DNA from: JBEKHI01 sp050012355
Lineage (GTDB): Bacteria > Actinomycetota > Actinomycetes > Streptosporangiales > Streptosporangiaceae
Assembly (NCBI GenBank): GCA_050012355.1
Contig: JBEKHI010000465.1
Span: 1 to 6,111 of the forward strand
Reading direction: 5' to 3'
DNA: 6,111 nt
The notes under the pieces were generated by a model that did no database searches, was not told the DNA's origin, and saw nothing but the letters and a program-made list of their open reading frames with translations. A program made the position numbers and the translations under genes. This document shows, piece by piece, positions 1 to 5,424 of the stretch (position 1 is the first letter of the stretch; each line of letters opens with the position of its first letter).

Positions 1-662
1 TGGCTGACGCCGAACGAGAGCATCTGTGGCGGCTGTGGGAGGGCTCGCCGAATGTCCGGATGCTGGCCGGCGAGCGCGCCGTCCGCCCGGATGTCGAGGG
101 AGAGGTCGCGGCGTTCCTCGGGCCACCCGCGCACCAGTCGCTCTCGCTGCATGACCACGTGTCCGTGGGCGCTGACGGGCGGGCCGCCCGGGTCCGGACG
201 ATCCAGGTGATCGAGGCGATCCGCCCGGACACCGCCAGCATCCCGTATATCTACGACACGTCCGCGCTCACGCTGCACGCCGTGCACGGCTGTACCCCGC
301 CCGGCGACCCGGTGGTGGCGACCGGCAAGGACCTGTTCGTCACGCGGCTACCGCTGGTGAAGACGCTCGACGTGGGGGACACCCTGACGCTGGAGTACGC
401 CACCACCTTCCAGTACCGGGGCGAGATCACCGCCGAGCACCGCCAGTACCGCCGGGCCGTCATGCGCCGGGTCGAGAACTTCGACCTCCGGGTGCAGTTC
501 GATCCTGACAACATCCCGCCGCATGTCTGGTGGGCCATCTGGGACGGGGTTGACGGGGAGATCATCGAGCAGCGCGAGGAAACCCTGGACAGCCAGCACT
601 CCGCGCATCGCTACCTCCGCGTCGTGGAAAAGACCGTCCTCGGCTTCTACTGGGCCTGGTAG
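1..662 (+). CDS. C-terminal part of a probable XRE/HTH-type regulator (partial at 5' end)
   Basis: The reading frame is open from base 3 to a TAG at 660-662 and enters from outside the window. An ATG at 60 exists, but it has no well-spaced ribosome site, and the 19 codons before it look like protein (ADAEREHLWRLW). That resembles the link after an HTH domain in actinobacterial XRE regulators, so the true start is probably upstream. The visible 219 residues are not MmyB-like. They hold a mostly beta-type region with regularly spaced charged and aromatic residues, a YRRAVMRRVENFDLRVQF segment, and an end in GFYWAW. From memory this resembles the C-terminal region of actinobacterial HTH proteins that begins with a 'RTIxVI.A..D' stretch and ends with 'GxxW'. 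No catalytic motif, signal peptide or membrane segment is seen. The gene lies 15 nt before the ROK regulator on the same strand and could be co-transcribed with it. The regulator assignment is inferred because the HTH itself lies outside the window. Confidence 0.6.
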   Translation, partial: ADAEREHLWRLWEGSPNVRMLAGERAVRPDVEGEVAAFLGPPAHQSLSLHDHVSVGADGRAARVRTIQVIEAIRPDTASIPYIYDTSALTLHAVHGCTPPGDPVVATGKDLFVTRLPLVKTLDVGDTLTLEYATTFQYRGEITAEHRQYRRAVMRRVENFDLRVQFDPDNIPPHVWWAIWDGVDGEIIEQREETLDSQHSAHRYLRVVEKTVLGFYWAW

Positions 663-677
663 CCGTGACACGATCGG

Positions 678-1895
678 ATGGTGCGACTTGACCAGGACCG
701 GGCAACCACCAGCGCGGAGCTTCGCTCATATAACCTGGCGCGGCTGCTGCGCGCTGTGCACGACGGGGATGGCGCGCGTACCAGAGCGGAGCTGACCCGC
801 CAGCTGTCGCTGGCCCGCGGCACCGCCACCGTGCTGGTGCGGGAGCTCGCGGCCCGGCAGCTCATCGAGGAGCTGGCCAGCCCGGCGCAGGGGGCGCGCG
901 GCCGCCCGACGGGCGTGCCGTCGGCGCATCCGCGCGGGCCGGTCGCACTCGCCGTGGACCTGCGCGACGACTCATTCTCGGTCGCCGCCTTCGAGCTGAC
1001 CGGAACCGGCACCGTGCTGCGGCAGCACCCGAGAACCGGCCAGGATGGCGCCGAGATGCTGGCCGAGGTGGCCGCCAGCGTGGCGGAGTACCGAGCCGAA
1101 TTCGGCGCCCGGGTGGTTGGCGTCGGCGTCGCGGTGCCTTCTCCGGTCAGCGACGGCCGGATGGTCCAGCCCACGCTGCTCGACTGGCGCGGTGTAGATG
1201 TGGCGGAGACGATCGCCCAGGATGTCCGGGTCGGGAACGACGCCACCCTCGCCGGGCTCGCCGAGGCCCGCCGCGGCGCGCTGCGCGGGGTCAGCGTGGC
1301 GCTGCACCTGCATGCCGCCACGGGTATCGGCGGGGTGCTGCTCGCCGACGGCAGCCCGCTGACCGGCGCGTCGGGTGCCGCCGGGGAGTTCGGGCACATG
1401 CCGCTGGCCGGCGGGACCCGCCGCTGCCGCTGTGGCTCGGTCGGATGCTGGGAACTCGAAGCTGGTACCCGCGGGCTGCTCCGCCGGGCCGGCCGGCCGG
1501 AAAGCGGGGACCGGATGGCGGAAGCGTCCCGGATCATCGCGAACGCGGTCGCCGACCCGATGTGCGCCGCCGCGCTCACCGACGTGGCCGAGGCGCTCGG
1601 CCGCGGCGTCGGCGCGCTGGTCAACGCCCACGATCCCGAGGCGGTCGGGCTGTCCGGCCTCGCCGCGCGCGTCTACCAGGCGGCGCCGCCGGCGGTGTGG
1701 TCCGGTTACCAGGCGACGCTGATGCGGTTCCGCCGCGCCGACCCGCCGCCGCTGATCCCCTCCCGGCTTGACGACCTCGGCCCGTTGATGGGCGCCGCCG
1801 AACTCGTCTTCGATGAGTTCCTTACGCCGCGCGGCGTCATGGCCTGGCGCGACCCGGCCAGAAAATCAGGTGACCTTACCACCACGTCCTGGTAG
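678..1895 (+). CDS. ROK-family transcriptional regulator (NagC/XylR/Mlc type)
   Basis: This 405-residue protein has the ROK-repressor layout. Residues 15-65 form a winged HTH (NLARLLRAVHDG, then RAELTRQLSLARGTATVLVRELAARQLIEE), followed by a GRP linker near 75-77. Residues 88-385 form the sugar-kinase-like ROK fold. The zinc signature GEFGH (236-240) plus CRCGSVGCWE (250-259) gives His240, Cys250, Cys252 and Cys257, the same spacing as in Mlc. The VGND motif (185-188) keeps the Asp that is catalytic in ROK kinases. The N-terminal phosphate loop (normally DxGGT) is replaced by DLRDDS at 94-99, so kinase activity is unlikely. Known ROK repressors bind sugars or sugar phosphates; the ligand here cannot be inferred because no transport or sugar gene is adjacent. 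In-frame stops at 660 and 666 force a start at ATG 678 or later. The ribosome site is weak, which suggests coupling to the gene upstream. The neighbour downstream, helD, is a possible target. Confidence 0.9.
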   Translation: MVRLDQDRATTSAELRSYNLARLLRAVHDGDGARTRAELTRQLSLARGTATVLVRELAARQLIEELASPAQGARGRPTGVPSAHPRGPVALAVDLRDDSFSVAAFELTGTGTVLRQHPRTGQDGAEMLAEVAASVAEYRAEFGARVVGVGVAVPSPVSDGRMVQPTLLDWRGVDVAETIAQDVRVGNDATLAGLAEARRGALRGVSVALHLHAATGIGGVLLADGSPLTGASGAAGEFGHMPLAGGTRRCRCGSVGCWELEAGTRGLLRRAGRPESGDRMAEASRIIANAVADPMCAAALTDVAEALGRGVGALVNAHDPEAVGLSGLAARVYQAAPPAVWSGYQATLMRFRRADPPPLIPSRLDDLGPLMGAAELVFDEFLTPRGVMAWRDPARKSGDLTTTSW

Positions 1896-1898
1896 GGT
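1870..1898 (+). promoter_or_regulatory. Candidate sigma-70-type promoter for helD
   Basis: GTGACC at 1870-1875 matches four of six bases of TTGACA. It is separated by 17 nt from TAGGGT at 1893-1898, which fits the actinobacterial -10 pattern TAnnnT. Transcription would start near 1905, leaving a leader of about 36 nt before the helD ATG at 1941. The elements sit inside the last codons of the ROK gene. This is a by-eye match to short, degenerate motifs and could be chance. Its overlap with the inverted repeat at 1873-1898 strengthens the case. Confidence 0.35.
1873..1898. repeat. 9-bp inverted repeat across the ROK stop codon (operator or hairpin)
   Basis: ACCTTACCA (1873-1881) and TGGTAGGGT (1890-1898) are complementary over nine positions, with one G-T pair as RNA, around an 8-nt centre. 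The right arm contains the TAG stop of the ROK gene and is followed by TTC, so there is no long T run and it is a poor intrinsic terminator. As DNA it overlaps both elements of the candidate helD promoter, a classic repressor geometry. The symmetry is read directly; its function is inferred. Confidence 0.45.
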
Positions 1899-1901
1899 TT
1901 C

Positions 1902-1914
1902 GAGCTTCGTGCTC
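1902..1914 (+). other. Small GAGC-TTCGT-GCTC hairpin in the helD leader
   Basis: GAGC at 1902-1905 pairs with GCTC at 1911-1914 around a UUCG-like loop. It lies directly after the larger inverted repeat and 15 nt before the helD ribosome site. With only four base pairs it is weak by itself. Together with the upstream repeat it makes two tandem hairpins in a 45-nt gap. Confidence 0.25.
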
Positions 1915-1940
1915 ACCCCACGTCATCACGGAGGTCACTC

Positions 1941-3950
1941 ATGCCTGCCGACGCCGTCATCGACGATGAGCGGCACTATCTAGCTCAGGCACGCGACTAC
2001 CTCAACCTCATGCGGGAGAACGTGCTCGGCCTGCGCGCCCTCGGTGGCGACCCGATCTCCGAGGAGTACCTGAAGGCCGAGCTCTACCGCCGCGCGGAGG
2101 CGCTCAAGGACATCCCAGACGCCCCGCTGTTCTTCGGCCGGCTGTTCTTCGAGGCCCCGGAAGACTTTCACATCGGTCGCCGTCACGTGCACGACGGCGA
2201 CGGCAAGCCGGTGGTGCTCGACTGGCGCGCGCCGGTGTCCCGGCCGTTCTACCGTGCCAGCCAGACCGATCCGATGGGCCTGGTGCGGCGCCGCCGGTTC
2301 GGCTTCGACGGCGGTGCCCTTACCGCGTTCGAGGACGAGGCCTTCGGCGAGGGAGCCGCCGACCATCGTTATGGCTCCAAATTGCTTATCCAAGAAATCG
2401 AGCGGCCGCGCTCGGGCCCGATGCGAGACATCGTCGCCACCATCCAGCCCGAGCAGGACGACATCGTGCGCGCCGACGCGTCGACCACGGTGTGCGTGCA
2501 GGGGGCGCCGGGTACCGGGAAGACCGCGGTCGGCCTGCACCGGGTCGCGTACCTGCTCTACGCGCACAAGGAACAGGTAACCCGGCGCGGCGTCGTGGTC
2601 ATCGGACCCAACCGGGCGTTTCTGTCCTATATCCGGAATGTCCTGCCGGCGTTGGGTGAGCTGGACGTCACCCAGACCACGATCGGCGACCTGGTGGCGA
2701 GCACGCCGGTCCGCGGCACGGACTCCGACGAGGTAGGCGTGATCAAGGGCGACGCGCGGATGGCCGAGGTGCTGCGCCGGGCGCTCTGGGCCCAGCTGCG
2801 CGAGCCCGAGCACGGGCTGATGGTGGTCCGCGGCAGCCGTCGGTGGCGGGTACCCGCGTACGAGCTCGGTGAGCTTATCTCCGAACTTTCCAAACGAGGA
2901 GTGCGCTATGCCTCGGGACGCGAGCTCTTCGCGCATCGCATCGCGCACACGGTGCTGACCCAGATGGAGATCGCGGGGGAGACCACCGACGACCGGACGC
3001 ACGACGCGGTGCGCCGGTCGGCGCCGGTGCGGGCCTGCGTGGACGAGTTGTGGCCGAAGATGGACCCGAAGAGGCTGGTCTTCTCCGTACTGTCATCCCC
3101 GGACGCGCTGAAGAGATTCGGCGACGGACTCCTGGACCGCGCCGAACGCGAGGCGCTGCTCCTGGATCCGGCCCCGCGCAGCCCCGGGTCGGTGAAGTGG
3201 ACGCGAGCCGACCAGGTGCTGCTGGACGAGGCGAAGGACCTGCTCGAGCGGACGCCATCGATGGCCCACGTCGTGGTGGACGAGGCGCAGGACCTGTCAG
3301 CGATGGAGGTGCGCGCCATCGGACGCCGTTGCTCCACCGGCGCCGCGACCGTACTCGGCGACCTGGCGCAGGGCACCACGCCGTGGGCCGCCACCTCCTG
3401 GGAAGTCCTGCTGACCCATCTGGGCAAGCCGGGCGCGTCCGTACGGGAACTGGAAACTGGCTACCGCGTCCCCCGCCAGATCCTGGACTTCGCCTCTCGC
3501 CTGCTCCCGGTGATCGCCCCCGGCCTCCGCCCCGCGACGTCCCTCCGCGAAGACCCCCACTCCCTGGAGCTAGTCCCCGTCGCCCCCGGGGCTCCGGCGC
3601 TTCGGGCCCGGGTGGCGGAGGCGGCCGCGGGGGCGCTGGAGGGGGCCGGGTCGGTGGCGGTGATCTGTGCGGACGCGCAGATCGGCGAGATGGAAGCCGC
3701 GTTGCGGGATGGGGGGCTGGAGTTCTCGGTGCTGAACGGCGGCGAGCTGCCGAGCCGGCTGACGCTGGTGCCGGTTACGCTCGCCAAGGGCCTGGAGTAT
3801 GACCATGTCATTCTTGTCGAGCCTGCCGAGATCGCGACGGGCGAGACGTATGGGCTGCGGCGGTTGTACGTCGCGCTCACCCGCGCCGTGTCCCGGCTCA
3901 CAGTAATTCACGTCGAACCGCTCCCGGAAGCGCTTCGTTTCGTAGAGTAG
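1941..3950 (+). CDS. helD: HelD-type RNA polymerase recycling ATPase (SF1 UvrD/Rep-like)
   Basis: HelD proteins use ATP to remove stalled or drug-bound RNA polymerase from nucleic acid, and related actinobacterial HelR factors give rifamycin tolerance. This 669-residue protein begins with a helical segment (residues 8-58, probable secondary-channel coiled coil). A conserved module follows: FFGRL (64-68), IGRRHVHD (78-85), DWRAPVSRPFYRA (94-106) and PMGL (111-114). All SF1 motor motifs are present: Q motif QPEQDDIV (169-176), Walker A GAPGTGKT (188-195), Walker B DEAQD (447-451), motif III GDLAQGTTPW (473-482), motif IV TGYRVP (506-511), motif V LAKGLEYDHVIL (614-625) and motif VI RRLYVALTRA (640-649). 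Residues 195-440 carry the insert that reaches the polymerase main channel in known HelDs. It is somewhat shorter than M. smegmatis HelD (about 740 residues), mainly at the N terminus. The IGRRHVHD/DWRAPVSRPFYRA module is of the HelD rather than HelR type. The start is set by GGAGGT at 1930-1935, 5 nt before ATG. The symbol is by family; a paralogue is possible. Confidence 0.88.
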   Translation: MPADAVIDDERHYLAQARDYLNLMRENVLGLRALGGDPISEEYLKAELYRRAEALKDIPDAPLFFGRLFFEAPEDFHIGRRHVHDGDGKPVVLDWRAPVSRPFYRASQTDPMGLVRRRRFGFDGGALTAFEDEAFGEGAADHRYGSKLLIQEIERPRSGPMRDIVATIQPEQDDIVRADASTTVCVQGAPGTGKTAVGLHRVAYLLYAHKEQVTRRGVVVIGPNRAFLSYIRNVLPALGELDVTQTTIGDLVASTPVRGTDSDEVGVIKGDARMAEVLRRALWAQLREPEHGLMVVRGSRRWRVPAYELGELISELSKRGVRYASGRELFAHRIAHTVLTQMEIAGETTDDRTHDAVRRSAPVRACVDELWPKMDPKRLVFSVLSSPDALKRFGDGLLDRAEREALLLDPAPRSPGSVKWTRADQVLLDEAKDLLERTPSMAHVVVDEAQDLSAMEVRAIGRRCSTGAATVLGDLAQGTTPWAATSWEVLLTHLGKPGASVRELETGYRVPRQILDFASRLLPVIAPGLRPATSLREDPHSLELVPVAPGAPALRARVAEAAAGALEGAGSVAVICADAQIGEMEAALRDGGLEFSVLNGGELPSRLTLVPVTLAKGLEYDHVILVEPAEIATGETYGLRRLYVALTRAVSRLTVIHVEPLPEALRFVE

Positions 3951-4072
3951 ATACTTGAACCGGGGTGCGATTCGCGGATGTGCGTTGCGTCACCCTCCCG
4001 TCCCGGGCATCCTGGTAAGACCGGCACTGTAAGCGCCGGCAAAACTCCGAAGCGTGATTGAAGGCGATACTC
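3951..4072. other. 122-nt gap between helD and the small gene
   Basis: The gap holds one clear stem, CCGGC (4021-4025) with GCCGG (4035-4039) and a 9-nt loop, followed by CAAAAC rather than a T run, so it is not an obvious terminator. No convincing -10/-35 pair was found; TAGAGT at 3943-3948 fits TAnnnT but lacks a -35. A separate promoter for the small gene therefore remains unproven, and read-through from helD is possible. Confidence 0.35.
4060..4064 (+). promoter_or_regulatory. Ribosome binding site deciding the start of the small gene
   Basis: GAAGG lies 8 nt before the ATG at 4073. This favours that ATG over the in-frame TTG at 4058, which overlaps the site and has no purine-rich sequence of its own at the right distance. 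Confidence 0.5.
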
Positions 4073-4375
4073 ATGGGGTCCAGCGATCAGGTCGGCTCTG
4101 TCCATACGCAGACTGTCTATCTAGAGAAGCTGGCCGATGAGCTGACTCACCGCGGTCTTGAGGCGTGGCTGATGGCACCGCCGGGCCGGGTGCCCAGCTT
4201 GTACGTCACCAATCCTGGTGCGCGTGCGCTCGAGGAAAACGTGTACGTCGGCTGCGGACAGGACGGCATTCACTGGTTCTGGTGGTCGTGGGCTGAGCGG
4301 ATTGGCGTGGCTGACGACCTTGACCAGGCGGCCACCACCATTACCCGGGTACTGGCTAGCCGCAAGGCTAACTGA
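4073..4375 (+). CDS. Small conserved-looking hypothetical protein with WFWWSW motif
   Basis: This 100-residue protein begins at ATG 4073, with GAAGG 8 nt upstream; an in-frame TTG at 4058 would add five residues. It appears to be a single small alpha/beta domain. An N-terminal helix (VYLEKLADELTHRGLEAWL, 15-33) is followed by a strand-turn pattern (PSLYVTNPGA, 41-50), a second strand (VYVG, 57-60), and the aromatic motif WFWWSWAERIG (68-78). A final helix holds DLDQAATTITRVL (82-94). There is no signal peptide, membrane helix, cysteine pair or catalytic triad. The single Cys61 is unpaired. Short actinobacterial proteins ending in 'WFWWSWAERI...D...AA..I.RVL' are familiar to me as conserved hypotheticals; I know no function for them. 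Third codon positions are less G/C-biased than in helD. The gene lies 122 nt after helD and ends 14 nt before the converging DUF4439 gene. Confidence 0.75.
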   Translation: MGSSDQVGSVHTQTVYLEKLADELTHRGLEAWLMAPPGRVPSLYVTNPGARALEENVYVGCGQDGIHWFWWSWAERIGVADDLDQAATTITRVLASRKAN

Positions 4376-4377
4376 AT

Positions 4378-4407
4378 CCCCTCCGGCGTTCAGAAGCCGG
4401 GGAACGC
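4378..4407. terminator. Overlapping alternative hairpins between converging genes
   Basis: CCGGC (4383-4387) pairs with GCCGG (4396-4400), extendable by two pairs past a one-base bulge (CC 4380-4381 with GG 4401-4402). An alternative stem uses GCGTTC (4386-4391) and GAACGC (4402-4407). The two forms exclude each other. The site lies where the small gene and the DUF4439 gene converge and covers the latter's stop codon. Neither strand has a U tract, so if it ends transcription it does so as a T-less actinobacterial-style terminator. Confidence 0.3.
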
Positions 4408-4797
4408 TACGGTCGAGCCGCGCCAGCGCGCGGCTCGCAGCGCGGGATCCAGCATCGCCCGCGCGCCAAACGAGCGCAGGCTCTCATCGGCGACCGCCAC
4501 GACACCGAGGTAACCGCTGGCTACGCCGTCCTCCAGGTACGCGGCGAGCTTGGCCGCCGAGGACACGTCATCCACTGTGAACGGCATCTGGTAGGCGGAC
4601 TCGGCGGCAACCGGCGTCGCGCCAAGCCCGGAGATCATCGACTGCAGGGTGTCTCGCGCCAGCAAGTGTGCGTGCCAGTCACTAGTGGCCTCGGTTTGGG
4701 CGGAACCGCTCAGGTAAGCCCCCGCGACGCCGTAACCGTAGATGGCCGCGTTCTCGGCGGCGAGAGCGACCTGCAGAGCGGTGACCGCGCTGGTCAT
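4390..4797 (-). CDS. DUF4439 ferritin-like domain protein
   Basis: This 135-residue protein matches the DUF4439 ferritin-like family along its whole length. Residues 6-30 form helix 1 with AAENAAIYGYGVAGAYL, where most members have E-H in place of E15-N16. Residues 38-58 form helix 2 with WHAHLLARDTLQ. The loop GATPVAAESAYQMPF (59-73) is typical of the family, as are helix 3 with E89 and helix 4 with ADESLR (E105). It ends in RWRGSTVAFPGF, the family's usual C-terminal signature. Ferritin-like bundles often bind iron or di-metal centres, but no biochemical role is established for this family to my knowledge, and the metal ligands are not all obvious here. No signal peptide is seen, so it is probably cytosolic, unless anchored through its partner. 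Its ATG overlaps the stop of the upstream lipoprotein gene by four bases (ATGA, 4794-4797), which indicates translational coupling. The pair corresponds by position and type to Rv2843-Rv2844. Confidence 0.85.
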   Translation of the reverse strand: MTSAVTALQVALAAENAAIYGYGVAGAYLSGSAQTEATSDWHAHLLARDTLQSMISGLGATPVAAESAYQMPFTVDDVSSAAKLAAYLEDGVASGYLGVVAVADESLRSFGARAMLDPALRAARWRGSTVAFPGF

Positions 4798-5285
4798 GAG
4801 AGAACCGCCGCGTGCACGCTCTCGCAGGTCGCGATGCTCGCGAGCAACTGCGCGTGCCCTGGGCTGACCGCCGCCAGCCGGCCGAGCTGGCCGTCAGCGG
4901 CCGCTGATTCGGCGGATCGCAGCGCGTTCACCGCCGCTGCCTGACTTCCGGCCGCGGCCCGTCGGCTCGGCGAAGCGGACGGGGGTGTTTTATATCCGGC
5001 CGGGTAGCTGATGGTGGCCTGGAGCCGGGACAGGTGGTCGCGGTGTTCGGCCAGCAGTGGGGTGAGCATGGCCGACAATCCGGAATAAGAGGACATGGTT
5101 GCGTTGTATAGATCAATCAGTCCTTGTTCAGTCGTGATCGCGTCCTGAAGCGTCCGGACCTCGCGCGACACCGGCGGTGTCTTCCCCTCTGCGACATCCA
5201 GTGGCTGGCAGCCGGAGATGGCCATTGCGGCCAAGACGGCCGGCAGCGCCGCGGAAGCCGTGAGTATCTGACGTCGCCCAAGCAT
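4794..5285 (-). CDS. Lipoprotein with ferritin-like helical domain
   Basis: This 163-residue protein begins with GRRQILT (3-9), a twin-arginine-like n-region. A hydrophobic stretch to residue 25 and a lipobox I-S-G-C follow, with the lipidated Cys26. It is therefore likely exported, perhaps by Tat, and anchored to the outer face of the membrane. The mature part carries helices with paired acidic and histidine residues: EQGLIDLY (53-60), AEHRDHLSRL (79-88), AESAAADGQLGRL (125-137) and CESVHAAVL (154-162). These resemble a ferritin-like four-helix bundle, with a Pro/Ser-rich loop at 100-108. Function is unknown. Start choice: ATG at 5285 gives a compact signal peptide. An in-frame TTG at 5291 sits directly after a TAG (5294-5292) and would add two residues. 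Neither has a strong ribosome site. It shares a four-base overlap with the DUF4439 gene downstream and diverges from rimP. Confidence 0.78.
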   Translation of the reverse strand: MLGRRQILTASAALPAVLAAMAISGCQPLDVAEGKTPPVSREVRTLQDAITTEQGLIDLYNATMSSYSGLSAMLTPLLAEHRDHLSRLQATISYPAGYKTPPSASPSRRAAAGSQAAAVNALRSAESAAADGQLGRLAAVSPGHAQLLASIATCESVHAAVLS

Positions 5286-5316
5286 AGGCAACTAAGGATG
5301 CCACGCCTGGATGAGT

Positions 5317-5333
5317 GCCTGTGATTCACTGGC
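5317..5333. promoter_or_regulatory. 17-bp near-perfect palindrome in the divergent lipoprotein/rimP region
   Basis: GCCTGTGATTCACTGGC is symmetric around the T at 5325 at seven of eight base pairs, with a central GTGA-T-TCAC core; only the T-T pair 5320/5330 breaks it. It lies 32 nt upstream of the lipoprotein ATG and 28 nt upstream of the candidate rimP -10, just before where its -35 would be. This suits a dimeric regulator acting on one or both genes. The spacing is too short for the CRP consensus (TGTGA-N6-TCACA). The regulator is unknown. Confidence 0.35.
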
Positions 5334-5360
5334 TACTCCGCACGCGGCGCTTCCTGCGGA

Positions 5361-5366
5361 TAGGCT
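5361..5366 (+). promoter_or_regulatory. Candidate -10 element of the rimP-nusA operon
   Basis: TAGGCT within CGGATAGGCTGG fits the actinobacterial TAnnnT pattern and sits 58 nt before the rimP ATG. No good -35 is seen at 17-19 nt upstream (CCGCAC at 5338-5343), which is common for actinobacterial promoters but leaves the call weak. Confidence 0.3.
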
Positions 5367-5384
5367 GGACCAGGGAGGATAGCC

Positions 5385-5406
5385 CTGCCGGCGGAAGGCA
5401 CGGCAG
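5385..5406 (+). other. Hairpin in the rimP 5' leader
   Basis: CTGCCG (5385-5390) pairs with CGGCAG (5401-5406) around a 10-nt loop. A competing shorter stem, TGCC (5386-5389) with GGCA (5397-5400), shares the left arm. It ends 7 nt before the rimP Shine-Dalgarno sequence, so it could affect ribosome access. Only direct complementarity supports it. Confidence 0.3.
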
Positions 5407-5424
5407 CGGCGTTAGGAGGTCACG

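Noticed and set aside
647..1624. Long minus-strand open frame opposite the ROK gene (about 325 codons)
   Set aside because: Its Ser/Arg/Pro/Ala-rich translation has no domain pattern and mirrors the codon bias of the real gene on the other strand.
1896..1940. Rifamycin-associated element (RAE) upstream of helD
   Set aside because: I looked for the known GGGGCTTGCGGCAAG-type repeat near helD and found nothing similar.
1980..3002. Long minus-strand open frame opposite helD (about 340 codons)
   Set aside because: Low-complexity Arg/Gly/His-rich translation; helD on the plus strand has every motor motif in frame.
3050..3802. 250-codon plus-strand frame overlapping helD in another phase
   Set aside because: Composed of Gly/Arg/Pro runs created by the C-rich and G-rich stretches; no recognisable domain.
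3943..3956. TAGAGT/GATACT as a -10 for the small gene
   Set aside because: No -35-like sequence at 16-19 nt upstream, and the site overlaps the helD stop codon.
4218..4580. Plus-strand frame crossing the end of the small gene into the DUF4439 gene
   Set aside because: Arg/Pro/Ser-rich translation overlapping two better-supported genes.
5317..5333. Palindrome as a CRP-type site
   Set aside because: The GTGA and TCAC halves are separated by one base rather than six, so it does not fit the CRP consensus.
5376..5381. Minus-strand TATCCT as a -10 for the lipoprotein gene
   Set aside because: The hexamer itself is acceptable, but there is no -35 match upstream and the leader would be about 80 nt; left as a possibility only.
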